A stretch of 5,150 nucleotides of DNA, taken from assembly GCA_018725535.1 (NCBI GenBank), contig QLUS01000115.1, forward strand, positions 1 through 5,150. Direction: 5' to 3'. The stretch is from Bacillota bacterium. Its GTDB lineage: Bacteria > Bacillota > UBA994. Positions within the stretch are counted from its first letter, which is position 1. Every line of letters begins with the position of its first letter. Both the position numbers and the translations under genes were made by a program. The notes under the pieces were generated by a model. That model was given only the letters and a program-made list of their open reading frames with translations. It did no database searches and had not been told where the DNA came from. Shown here one piece after another: positions 1 through 5,150 of the stretch.

Positions 1-1065
1 CACACCGACCCCCGCGTGGTCAAAGTCACCCTAGAAAGCCTCGAAATGACCCGTCAAATGTTTAACACCGACGGCGAAGTGTTTATTGTGGCCGGTTCCG
101 GCACGCTCGCCATGGAAATGGCCATCGTTAATACCGTCGCCCCGGGAGAGAATATCCTCGTTCTCAGCCACGGGTTCTTCGGCGATCGCTTCATTAAGCT
201 AGCCGAGAGCTTTGGCATTACCGTGGACAGCATCGCTTCGCCTTGGGGGCAGCGCGTAGACCCGCGCGAAGTTGCCGCCAAGCTCGCAGCGAATACATAC
301 AAGGCTGTAACCGTCACCCATGTGGACACGTCCACCGGCGTGCAGGCCGACCTAGACACGCTTGTGCCACTCGTTAAGCAACACAACGCGCTCTTCATCC
401 TTGACGGCGTATGCGCAACCGCCGCGCTCGCGGAAGACATGCAGCACGATTACGGGCAAGGCGCCAAGATAGACGTCGTTTTAACCGGCTCGCAAAAGGC
501 CATCGGCGTACCGCCCGGCCTCGCCATTATCGCCTTTGGGCCGCAGGCCCTAGCGGCGCGAGCCGAGCTTAAGCGCATCCCCGCGTACTACGCGGACATC
601 AACAACTGGCTGCCCATCATGCAAGACCCAAGCAAATACTTTGCCACACCCGCCGTCAACATGCTCTATGCGTACCGCCGCGCCATGCAGCTGGTTTTAG
701 CGGAAGGGCTAGAAAAGCGCTACGCGCGTCACCTAAAGTTCGGCCGGGCTGTGCGCTGTGCGCTCTCTACCTATGGGCTGGTACCGTTGGCCACCGAGGA
801 AGTGGCCGCGCCAACTCTTACCTGTATGCAATACCCTGAAGGCATTGTCGACTTTGAGTTCCGCAAGTTCCTCGCCGCGCGCGGCGTAGTACTGGCCGGA
901 GCCCTAGCCTCCCTAGCCGGCAAAGCCTTCCGCATTGGGCATATGGGGAACGTCACAGCCGAAACCCTCAAGCACGCTATCGGGCTTATTGGCGAAGCTC
1001 TCGCTGCACAGGGCCGCACAGTCGACGTCGCGGCCGCACAAGCGAAGTTCGACTCCTTGGTCTAA
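1..1065 (+). CDS. Class V PLP-dependent aminotransferase (alanine-glyoxylate / serine-pyruvate type), 5'-partial
   Basis: This is a fold-type I, pyridoxal-phosphate aminotransferase that would move an amino group between an amino acid such as alanine or serine and a 2-oxo acid such as glyoxylate or pyruvate, in the cytoplasm. The frame is open from base 1 and begins HTDPRV, matching the family's early 'GHRDPEF'-like segment, so the true start lies upstream and perhaps 20-30 residues are missing. A GTG at 16 is unlikely to be the start. In visible-codon numbering, the cofactor-binding Asp is D135 in LDGVCAT and the Schiff-base lysine is K166 in GSQKAIGVPPGLA. Near the C-terminus, FRIGHMG (around 310-316) carries the Arg expected to bind the substrate carboxylate. 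The 354 visible codons plus the missing start fit the usual 360-390 residue length. The family call is firm, but the substrate cannot be set from sequence. It converges on hicA and ends at a strong hairpin. Confidence 0.9.
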   Translation, partial: HTDPRVVKVTLESLEMTRQMFNTDGEVFIVAGSGTLAMEMAIVNTVAPGENILVLSHGFFGDRFIKLAESFGITVDSIASPWGQRVDPREVAAKLAANTYKAVTVTHVDTSTGVQADLDTLVPLVKQHNALFILDGVCATAALAEDMQHDYGQGAKIDVVLTGSQKAIGVPPGLAIIAFGPQALAARAELKRIPAYYADINNWLPIMQDPSKYFATPAVNMLYAYRRAMQLVLAEGLEKRYARHLKFGRAVRCALSTYGLVPLATEEVAAPTLTCMQYPEGIVDFEFRKFLAARGVVLAGALASLAGKAFRIGHMGNVTAETLKHAIGLIGEALAAQGRTVDVAAAQAKFDSLV

Positions 1066-1080
1066 CCCAACAAACATGAA

Positions 1081-1114
1081 CCCCGGGCGCAGTCCGCGCT
1101 CGGGGGTGGTTTTT
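1081..1114 (+). terminator. Rho-independent terminator after the aminotransferase gene
   Basis: Sixteen bases after the TAA stop there is a 10-bp stem, 1081-1090 pairing with 1096-1105, with one G-U pair and the 5-nt loop AGTCC. A short T run follows at 1110-1114. The stem is GC-rich and would be very stable. On the minus strand the same hairpin lies just beyond the hicA stop, but what follows is only mildly U-rich (TTCATGTTTGTT). It should therefore stop the + transcript well and may weakly stop speB-hicBA transcripts too. The T run overlaps the hicA stop codon. Confidence 0.85.
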
Positions 1115-1340
1115 AGTCTCGCAGGTTGTAAGTGTCTATAAACAATTCTTGGGACACCCCGGCCTGCTTCAATAGGCCAGCGAGTGTTCCTATCTTTAGT
1201 TCCCGGTGGTTAGGCACAACGCAGCCAGACGATCCGCGACGCATTACGATGTGGCTACCACGCTGACGAACAAGAGTGAATCCAAGGCGCTGGAGCGCTT
1301 GTACCACTTCGGTACCAGACACAACAGGAAGCTTAGGCAT
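1113..1340 (-). CDS. hicA: HicA-family mRNA interferase toxin
   Basis: This 75-residue protein has the dsRBD-like fold of HicA/YcfA toxins, which cleave mRNA and are held inactive by HicB. It shows the standard order of family features. The N-terminal MPKLPVVSGTEVVQALQRLG gives the first helix. RQRGSHIVMRR carries the catalytic histidine (H30) in its Gly-Ser-His context. VVPNHRELKIGTL is the conserved second strand and turn, and LAGLLKQAGVSQE is the last helix. Length is typical and nothing essential looks missing, so it is probably active. The ATG lies inside the end of hicB (ATGCCTAA, an 8-nt overlap), with a weak AGGA about 9 nt upstream. This suggests translation coupled to the antitoxin. 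The order is antitoxin first, toxin second, unlike classic hicAB, but common for this short-HicB subtype. Confidence 0.93.
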   Translation of the reverse strand: MPKLPVVSGTEVVQALQRLGFTLVRQRGSHIVMRRGSSGCVVPNHRELKIGTLAGLLKQAGVSQELFIDTYNLRD

Positions 1341-1539
1341 GCTTTGCGATCCTGAAGGATGTGAGGAGAGGTCGCCCAGTCAGTACAAGGGGAAACTCTT
1401 CTAGGTAAAGCTCGGTTGCCTCGCGTAGATTGGCCAGTGCTTCTTCCACGGTTTCGCCCTGCGTGGTCGTCCCGGTTTCAGGATTGAAAGCTACATAACC
1501 ACCCTCAGGGGCGGGTGTTAACACGGCGGAAAGTTCCAT
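1333..1539 (-). CDS. hicB: HicB-like antitoxin, short form
   Basis: This is a predicted antitoxin of 68 residues with the partial RNase H-like fold of the HicB family. The recognisable core is GGYVAFNPETGTTTQGETVE, followed by the helix EALANLREATELYLEE, a usual HicB pattern. The C-terminus (RPLLTSFRIAKHA) matches the short class that stops right after the fold, with no visible ribbon-helix-helix or helix-turn-helix domain. Self-repression, if it occurs, would need another route. The frame extends up to a GTG at 1548, but that codon lies inside the Shine-Dalgarno AAGGAGGT (1547-1554). The ATG at 1537-1539, 7 nt from the SD, is therefore the likely start, giving MELSAVLTP. The gene lies 40 nt after speB on the same strand and overlaps hicA by 8 nt. 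Confidence 0.9.
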   Translation of the reverse strand: MELSAVLTPAPEGGYVAFNPETGTTTQGETVEEALANLREATELYLEEFPLVLTGRPLLTSFRIAKHA

Positions 1540-1546
1540 GTGTGCC

Positions 1547-1554
1547 ACCTCCTT
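1547..1554 (-). promoter_or_regulatory. Ribosome binding site of hicB (decides the start)
   Basis: The minus strand reads AAGGAGGT, a full match to the anti-SD complement, 7 nt before the ATG at 1539. The alternative GTG at 1548 overlaps this site and cannot use it. Confidence 0.85.
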
Positions 1555-1556
1555 GC

Positions 1557-1579
1557 CATTATCGTACTAGTACATTATC
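1557..1579 (-). promoter_or_regulatory. Palindrome with flanking direct repeats upstream of hicB; possible promoter/operator
   Basis: The 40-nt gap between speB and hicB contains the perfect 10-bp palindrome GTACTAGTAC (1564-1573). It is flanked by two copies of CATTATC (1557-1563 and 1573-1579; GATAATG on the minus strand) spaced 16 nt apart. The outer GATAAT (1579-1574) could be a -10 box, with a poor TTGAGT (1600-1595) 15 nt upstream as -35. That would place the start of transcription inside the palindrome, a usual place for an operator. The repeats are visible; the promoter and operator roles are inferred and weakly supported. Confidence 0.35.
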
Positions 1580-2458
1580 TTACTCCGGCATAAAACTCAA
1601 GAGAGCCTCCCTCATTATTTTAGCCGCCAGAATAGCAGTAATTTGCACAAGATCAAGTGCCGGCGAAACCTCTACGAGATCAAAACCGACTACCCTGCAC
1701 TGGCCTAAGATGTGTATGGCCTGGATGATATCCCAAGAAGTGCAGCCGCCCGGCTCCGGCGTGCCCGTGCCTGGCGCGAAGGCCGGGTCGACGACGTCAA
1801 TGTCCAGCGACACATACACCGGGCGCCTGCGCAGTTCAGGCAGCGCTTGGCTAAGTGCGGGGTGAATCTGGTTAAAAAACATATTGGTGTGTGCCTCCGC
1901 AAACTTGCGCTCCTCGCGCGAGCCTGACCTAATGCCAAACTGATAGAGGTTCCTCGGGCCAATCAGCTCGGCGACGCGGCGCATCACCGTGGCGTGCGAA
2001 TAAGGCTCGCCAAGGTAGTCGGCTCTTAAGTCAGCGTGCGCATCAAAGTGCACGACAGCAAGGTTTGGGTACTTCTCCGCCATCGCTTGGATAATCGGCC
2101 ACGACACCAAATGCTCTCCGCCCAAAGCGAAGGGCATTTTTCCTGCAGCTAACACAGCCCGCACAGCGTCACGAACAATCTCTAGGCTAGCGGGCACATT
2201 GCCTATCGGTAAGGCTAGGTCGCCGGCGTCATAGTAGCTGCGGTCAAACAACGACCTGTCCAAATAAAAACTGTATTCTTCGACACCATACGACACTTCA
2301 CGTACGCGCTCTGGTCCTAGGCGACTGCCGGGGCGAAAGCTCACGGTGAAGTCCATCGGCACTCCGAGGATCACAGCTCTAGCCGCGTCGAAGTCCTTGG
2401 TGTTAGCTAAGAATCCAGTGTTAGGCTCAATTAGTTTTTCTAACTCTGTCAGACTCAC
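1580..2458 (-). CDS. speB: Agmatinase (ureohydrolase family)
   Basis: This enzyme would hydrolyse agmatine to putrescine and urea, the second step of the arginine-decarboxylase route to polyamines, in the cytoplasm. The 292-residue length is close to that of bacterial SpeB (about 290-306). All six binuclear Mn(II) ligands of the family are present: H116 in GGEHLVS, D139, H141 and D143 in VHFDAHADLR, and D219 and D221 in SLDIDVVDP. The acidic E235 lies in the GTGTPEPGG segment that follows. The substrate-side YSHATVMRR loop fits agmatinase better than arginase. The frame reaches a TTG at 2464, but that codon abuts the SD GGAGGT (2465-2470). The GTG at 2458, 7 nt from the GGAGG core, is the better start. 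No speE or arginine decarboxylase gene is beside it. Other ureohydrolases, such as guanidinobutyrase or formimidoylglutamase, cannot be fully excluded. Confidence 0.9.
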   Translation of the reverse strand: MSLTELEKLIEPNTGFLANTKDFDAARAVILGVPMDFTVSFRPGSRLGPERVREVSYGVEEYSFYLDRSLFDRSYYDAGDLALPIGNVPASLEIVRDAVRAVLAAGKMPFALGGEHLVSWPIIQAMAEKYPNLAVVHFDAHADLRADYLGEPYSHATVMRRVAELIGPRNLYQFGIRSGSREERKFAEAHTNMFFNQIHPALSQALPELRRRPVYVSLDIDVVDPAFAPGTGTPEPGGCTSWDIIQAIHILGQCRVVGFDLVEVSPALDLVQITAILAAKIMREALLSFMPE

Positions 2459-2464
2459 GCTCAA

Positions 2465-2470
2465 ACCTCC
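2465..2470 (-). promoter_or_regulatory. Ribosome binding site of speB (decides the GTG start)
   Basis: The minus strand reads GGAGGT, with its GGAGG core 7 nt before the GTG at 2458. The in-frame TTG at 2464 directly touches this SD and so is not a usable start. Confidence 0.8.
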
Positions 2471-2489
2471 AAGTGGTTGTATTAAGGGT

Positions 2490-2498
2490 ATTGTATCA
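2490..2498 (-). promoter_or_regulatory. Putative extended -10 promoter of speB
   Basis: The minus strand reads TGATACAAT, which fits the extended -10 pattern TGnTAnAAT and lies about 30 nt before the GTG start. The overlapping TATGAT (2500-2495) is a second possible -10. No good -35 box is seen at 16-18 nt. The best match, CTTACA at 2515-2510, is only 14 nt away. Extended -10 promoters can work with a weak -35, so this is plausible but not proven. Confidence 0.4.
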
Positions 2499-2513
2499 TA
2501 ACGGGTGGCTGTA

Positions 2514-2536
2514 AGCGCTCAGCGCTCAGCGATCAG
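2514..2536. repeat. 7-bp tandem repeat, 3.3 copies
   Basis: The units are AGCGCTC (2514-2520), AGCGCTC (2521-2527), AGCGATC (2528-2534) and a partial AG. The third copy has one change. The array lies just upstream of the proposed speB promoter, where a -35 box or activator site would be. Copy-number change could alter speB transcription, but nothing here shows that it does. Confidence 0.75.
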
Positions 2537-2720
2537 TGAAGCATAGGGACGTTGTGCCATGAAGGTACGCCGCTACGCAGGACTCAATGTCTAGGCAAGC
2601 GAATATGTCCTTAAGAAAGGCAGGGAGCACTTTGTGGCAGTGTAGTTCGGGCTACGAGCAGCATCAAAGCTTCTTGGGATACTGTGGGAATCTTCGTGCT
2701 CTCGAGAAAGGCTGTGCAAA
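2537..2720. other. Non-coding gap between the divergent speB and glucokinase genes, with a possible RNA fold
   Basis: No convincing gene was found on either strand, since all frames are broken or very short. On the + strand, GGGAGCAC (2623-2630) can pair with GTGCTCTC (2696-2703), giving 8 bp with one G-U. Nested inside it, GCAGTGT (2637-2643) can pair with ATACTGT (2679-2685), giving 7 bp with two G-U pairs. A small GTAG/CTAC hairpin (2642-2655) competes with the inner helix. This could be a leader structure in the kinase mRNA, but the pairing may be chance. No riboswitch class or intrinsic terminator was recognised, and no convincing promoter for the kinase was found. Confidence 0.35.
2707..2711 (+). 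promoter_or_regulatory. Ribosome binding site of the ROK kinase gene
   Basis: AAAGG, within GAGAAAGG, ends 9 nt before the ATG at 2721. It is only a moderate match to the SD consensus, clearly weaker than the speB and hicB sites. Confidence 0.55.
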
Positions 2721-3722
2721 ATGTACTATCTTGGGTTAGATGTGGGCGGCACGAAGATTGCCGCCGCAGTAGTCAATAAGCAGGGCACCACTTTGTCCTC
2801 CTTGCGCACACTCACTCACGAGTCCGAAGGTGCGGATGCAGTGCTGCGGCGCATTTTTGCTCTCCTTGATGATGTCTTAGCTCACGCCCAACTCACGTCG
2901 TCACAAATAAGTGGCCTCGGCGTTGGCGTGCCGGGCGCGGTGGATGAAGCGACCGGAAGCATCCATACCATGGTCAACCTCACCGGTTGGTCCGGCTTTC
3001 CCCTGCGGCAACGCCTCGTTGCGCGCTATCATGTGCCCGTCTTTCTAGGCAATGATGCCAATGCGGCTGCATTGGGAGAATACATGTTCGGGAACGGGGC
3101 AGGAACAAGGCATTTGCTTTACATAACTGCGAGCACCGGTATCGGTGGCGGAATAGTTGTAGACGGAAATCTGCTAGTTGGAGCAAGCGGTGCTGCCGGC
3201 GAGGTGGGGCATATGATTCTTGAGCCACATGGGCAGCCCTGCAACTGTGGTAACAGAGGTTGCTGGGAGACTATCAGCTCGGGCACCGCCATAGCCAAAA
3301 GTGCTGCGCAAAAGATCAGGGGAGGCGAGGAAAGCTCTATCCTGCTCTTCACCGACATCGAGAATATCCAGGCGGAACACGTCTTTCAGGCGCGCAACAT
3401 GGGGGACAGTCTCGCCACAGAGGTAACTGACCGTGCGTTCTATTTTTTGGGGCTAGGTATCACTAATCTTGTCAATGCGCTAAATCCCGAGCGGGTAGTG
3501 ATAGGGGGTGGAGTGGCGCAGATAGGTGAACCCCTTTTCACAACCGTCGAAAACATGGTGCGGCAGTCAGCCTATGGACCGGCAAAGTGCGTAAGAATTC
3601 TTCCGGCCTTGCTAGGCGCAGAGACAGGGGTCATAGGTGCCGCAGCGCTGGCTATGGGACAAGCGCAAGGCTCAGGCTTAATTAGACCAGAGAAATTCTT
3701 CAGGGTGGGTCAAGAAGCGTAG
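2721..3722 (+). CDS. glcK: ROK-family glucokinase
   Basis: This enzyme would phosphorylate glucose with ATP to glucose-6-phosphate in the cytoplasm. The 333-residue protein has the full ROK layout. GLDVGGTKI (5-13) is the phosphate loop and GNDANAAALGE (110-120) carries the catalytic D112. STGIGGGI (138-145) is the second nucleotide loop. The ROK zinc site is made by H164 in GEVGH plus C174, C176 and C181 in CNCGNRGCWE. NPERVVIGGG near the C-terminus is also typical. There is no N-terminal DNA-binding domain, so it is an enzyme rather than a NagC/XylR-type repressor. Overall pattern and length resemble B. subtilis GlcK. About 17 residues after ALAMGQAQ form an extra tail that overlaps the end of the opposite gene by 45 bp. 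Other hexose substrates, such as mannose or N-acetyl sugars, remain possible, but the neighbouring glucosidase and isomerase favour glucose. Confidence 0.88.
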   Translation: MYYLGLDVGGTKIAAAVVNKQGTTLSSLRTLTHESEGADAVLRRIFALLDDVLAHAQLTSSQISGLGVGVPGAVDEATGSIHTMVNLTGWSGFPLRQRLVARYHVPVFLGNDANAAALGEYMFGNGAGTRHLLYITASTGIGGGIVVDGNLLVGASGAAGEVGHMILEPHGQPCNCGNRGCWETISSGTAIAKSAAQKIRGGEESSILLFTDIENIQAEHVFQARNMGDSLATEVTDRAFYFLGLGITNLVNALNPERVVIGGGVAQIGEPLFTTVENMVRQSAYGPAKCVRILPALLGAETGVIGAAALAMGQAQGSGLIRPEKFFRVGQEA

Positions 3723-5150
3723 CCTTTCAGGCGTCCCGTTAATCAGTGTGTACATCGGCACTTCATTATACAGGCCAAACTGAGGATATTCTTGTGGTGA
3801 GGCGAATTTGAGTTCCGGCACCTCAGCATAGCGCGGATTAACTATCCACCGAGGGGTCCCCCCCTCTTCTACGAGATAGTAAGCTCCCCCTCTGAGCTCT
3901 TTAATTTCGCCGTATACAGATGAAAACTCGGCGGCTACCCAGTTGGCCATTACCAGAGGCTCCCTCCCGCCATTGATAGTGATATGCCCATAGCCTGGCG
4001 GGATGACCACTTTCTGGCCCGGTCGCGCTACCACAATTATGGCATCGGCCACTGTTCCCGGGTTTTCACCCGGACGCTGCAAAAGATAAGTCGCCTCGCC
4101 CGCAAGAACTTCATAGACTTCTGGATAGGTGTAGTCAGTTCCGACTTTAACCGGGTGGTAATGCCCTACGGTCTTGATATATTCCGTACCGATTAAGCCC
4201 GGCATAATGACGGTAATGTCAAAGCGCAGGCCATAATCCAACAAGACTCCCCTGTCTTCCTCTCGTGCCACGTCACGGTACATATAATAGAGATCTGCCA
4301 AACCACCTGCTCCTTGGTCAAGAAACGCATATCTCGCTTCGTCCAGCGAACGCCGCGCTGGCGCTACCTGCGTAAGGGTATCCCCAAACTGCAGTTGACC
4401 CAGAACTAGCTTTACGTCTAAGAACGCCTTTCCTTTCAGATCGACCATGACATTACCTTCCTCTTTGCATATTTTCGGAGGCGGTGACGGCAAAACTACG
4501 ACTATATCGGTTAACTTAAGTATAGCAATGGTCAGAATGCCGTCGCTGTACTCCCATGGCAAAGTTTCGCCGGCCAGCGTAGTGACGAGGGCAGGTTTAA
4601 GCAATCCAATGAAGTTGAGGGCAATGTTGAGATAGGGACTTTGCCCTAGCCCGCTCTCAGTCACAGAAAAGCGCACTTGACCTATCTCACGGTCAAGGAC
4701 AAAGTGCCATAGTTTGTATTTCCCGCGGGCATAGTCAAAGCTAATGCCGTCATCGCAATATAGCTGCCCAACACTAGTCCCTTTTTCATCGACAAATATG
4801 TCTAGGGTTAGGGTGTCTTCAGGTCTTTCGCCCTGGTAATTGACCACTGGCGACATAGGCATGATGGTACCTGCCTTAACAAAGAGGGGCATTTTATGGA
4901 GGGGGGCGTCAGCGATAACATGTTGCCTGCCGCAGTATCTTTCTTTTGTCCACCAGTCGTACCACACGCCTTCGGGCAGATAAACTAGACGCTTGTCTTT
5001 CCCGGGCGCGGTCACCGGTGCCAGAAGCAGTCCCTGTCCCAGCAAGCACTGGTCGTCGAGGCGCCAAGTGTTCTTGTCGGCGGGGTAGTGCATCACTAGG
5101 GGTCTCCATATTGGCAGCCCTGTCAAACTAGTCTCGTGAAAGAGCGTATA
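3678..5150 (-). CDS. GH31 alpha-glucosidase C-terminal region fused to cupin-type glucose-6-phosphate isomerase, 5'-partial
   Basis: One open frame with two unrelated parts; 490 residues are visible and it continues past the right edge. The first part (5150 to about 4488) is the C-terminal end of a glycoside hydrolase family 31 protein. It begins YTLFHETSLTGLPIWRPL, then has DDQCLLGQGLLLAPV, LPEGVWYDWWT and PLFVKAGTIMPM, followed by the distal beta-sandwich. Both catalytic Asp residues would lie outside the window, so alpha-xylosidase remains possible. After a linker of about 13 residues (SPPPKICKEEG), the second part (4448-3678, 256 residues) matches archaeal-type cupin phosphoglucose isomerase. 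That enzyme interconverts glucose-6-phosphate and fructose-6-phosphate. Its metal ligands are present: both His of GHYHP (4161-4163 and 4155-4157), Glu of PEVYE (4119-4121) and His of GYGHIT (3984-3986). No stop or frameshift separates the parts. The TTG at 5126 is only an internal Leu codon. Domain calls are strong; whether the cell makes one or two proteins is open. Confidence 0.87.
   Translation of the reverse strand, partial: YTLFHETSLTGLPIWRPLVMHYPADKNTWRLDDQCLLGQGLLLAPVTAPGKDKRLVYLPEGVWYDWWTKERYCGRQHVIADAPLHKMPLFVKAGTIMPMSPVVNYQGERPEDTLTLDIFVDEKGTSVGQLYCDDGISFDYARGKYKLWHFVLDREIGQVRFSVTESGLGQSPYLNIALNFIGLLKPALVTTLAGETLPWEYSDGILTIAILKLTDIVVVLPSPPPKICKEEGNVMVDLKGKAFLDVKLVLGQLQFGDTLTQVAPARRSLDEARYAFLDQGAGGLADLYYMYRDVAREEDRGVLLDYGLRFDITVIMPGLIGTEYIKTVGHYHPVKVGTDYTYPEVYEVLAGEATYLLQRPGENPGTVADAIIVVARPGQKVVIPPGYGHITINGGREPLVMANWVAAEFSSVYGEIKELRGGAYYLVEEGGTPRWIVNPRYAEVPELKFASPQEYPQFGLYNEVPMYTLINGTPERLRFLTHPEEFLWSN
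4446..4463 (-). promoter_or_regulatory. Internal SD and ATG at the start of the isomerase part
   Basis: Inside the fused frame the minus strand reads GAGGAAGG (4463-4456), then 7 nt, then ATG (4448-4446), giving MVDLKGKAFLDV. From this ATG the cupin isomerase is complete. Its first metal His falls near residue 96, close to the corresponding H88 of the Pyrococcus enzyme. This looks like the original start of a separate gene and may still give a free isomerase. Such a purine-rich stretch could also arise by chance from Glu/Lys/Gly codons. Confidence 0.5.

Noticed and set aside
54..440. 128-codon minus-strand frame opposite the aminotransferase gene
   Set aside because: It is a shadow of a well-supported gene, with low-complexity Ser/Ala/Thr content and no SD.
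935..1141. 68-codon + strand frame crossing the end of the aminotransferase gene and the terminator
   Set aside because: It reads through the terminator hairpin and has no family features.
1705..1962. 85-codon minus-strand frame inside speB
   Set aside because: It is out-of-frame and lies entirely within a gene with intact catalytic motifs. Its Arg/Ser/Ala-rich translation is typical of a shadow frame.
2559..2594. Reading MKVRRYAGLNV followed by a stop, slightly like the N-terminus of IS110-family transposases
   Set aside because: Eleven residues are too few, no further transposase motifs follow in any frame, and no IS ends are visible.
2536..2654. A minus-strand frame without stops, including a GTG start, in the speB-kinase gap
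   Set aside because: It has under 40 codons, no SD and no recognised similarity.
2605..2739. A 44-codon + strand frame with several Cys residues, including a CAKC motif, overlapping the kinase start by 19 nt
   Set aside because: It has no good SD, resembles no family I know, and lies in a region better explained as an untranslated leader.
3750..4440. Interpretation of the cupin part as a general sugar-binding cupin or mannose-6-phosphate isomerase
   Set aside because: The spacing of GHYHP, PEVYE and GYGH, and the flanking NPRYAEVP-type C-terminal segment, fit the archaeal-type PGI family better.
5124..5126. TTG as a start codon for the fused GH31-isomerase gene
   Set aside because: The frame stays open to the window edge, and the upstream residues YTLFHETS are conserved GH31 sequence, so this is an internal Leu codon.

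Overview
The window is a stretch of bacterial chromosome, most likely from an anaerobic member of the Bacillota (Clostridia- or Limnochordia-like). The clues are strong GGAGG-type ribosome binding sites, a GTG start, a B. subtilis-like SpeB and a GlcK-type ROK glucokinase. GC content is moderate, a little over 50% by eye. No rRNA, tRNA, CRISPR array or complete mobile element was seen. The taxonomic guess is inference only.

Layout from left to right. (1) Positions 1-1065, + strand: a class V PLP aminotransferase missing its first residues, followed by a clear intrinsic terminator (1081-1114). (2) Positions 1113-2458, - strand: an apparent speB-hicB-hicA unit. It holds an agmatinase, then 40 nt later a short HicB antitoxin that overlaps the HicA toxin by 8 nt. 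The Shine-Dalgarno (SD) sites move the speB and hicB starts inward from the longest frames. A palindrome flanked by direct repeats sits just upstream of hicB. (3) Positions 2459-2720: a non-coding gap with a probable speB promoter, a 7-bp tandem repeat and a possible RNA fold. (4) Positions 2721-3722, + strand: a ROK-family glucokinase. (5) Positions 3678-5150, - strand, open at the right edge: the C-terminal part of a GH31 alpha-glucosidase joined in one uninterrupted frame to a complete cupin-type (archaeal-type) glucose-6-phosphate isomerase. This gene runs tail-to-tail into the kinase gene with a 45-bp coding overlap.

The right half reads as a compact glucose pathway. The GH31 enzyme would release glucose from alpha-glucosides, the ROK kinase would make glucose-6-phosphate, and the cupin isomerase would convert it to fructose-6-phosphate. 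The most unusual point is that the first and third steps share one reading frame, while the isomerase portion keeps its own SD and ATG. The left half combines amino-acid and polyamine metabolism with a type II toxin-antitoxin pair.
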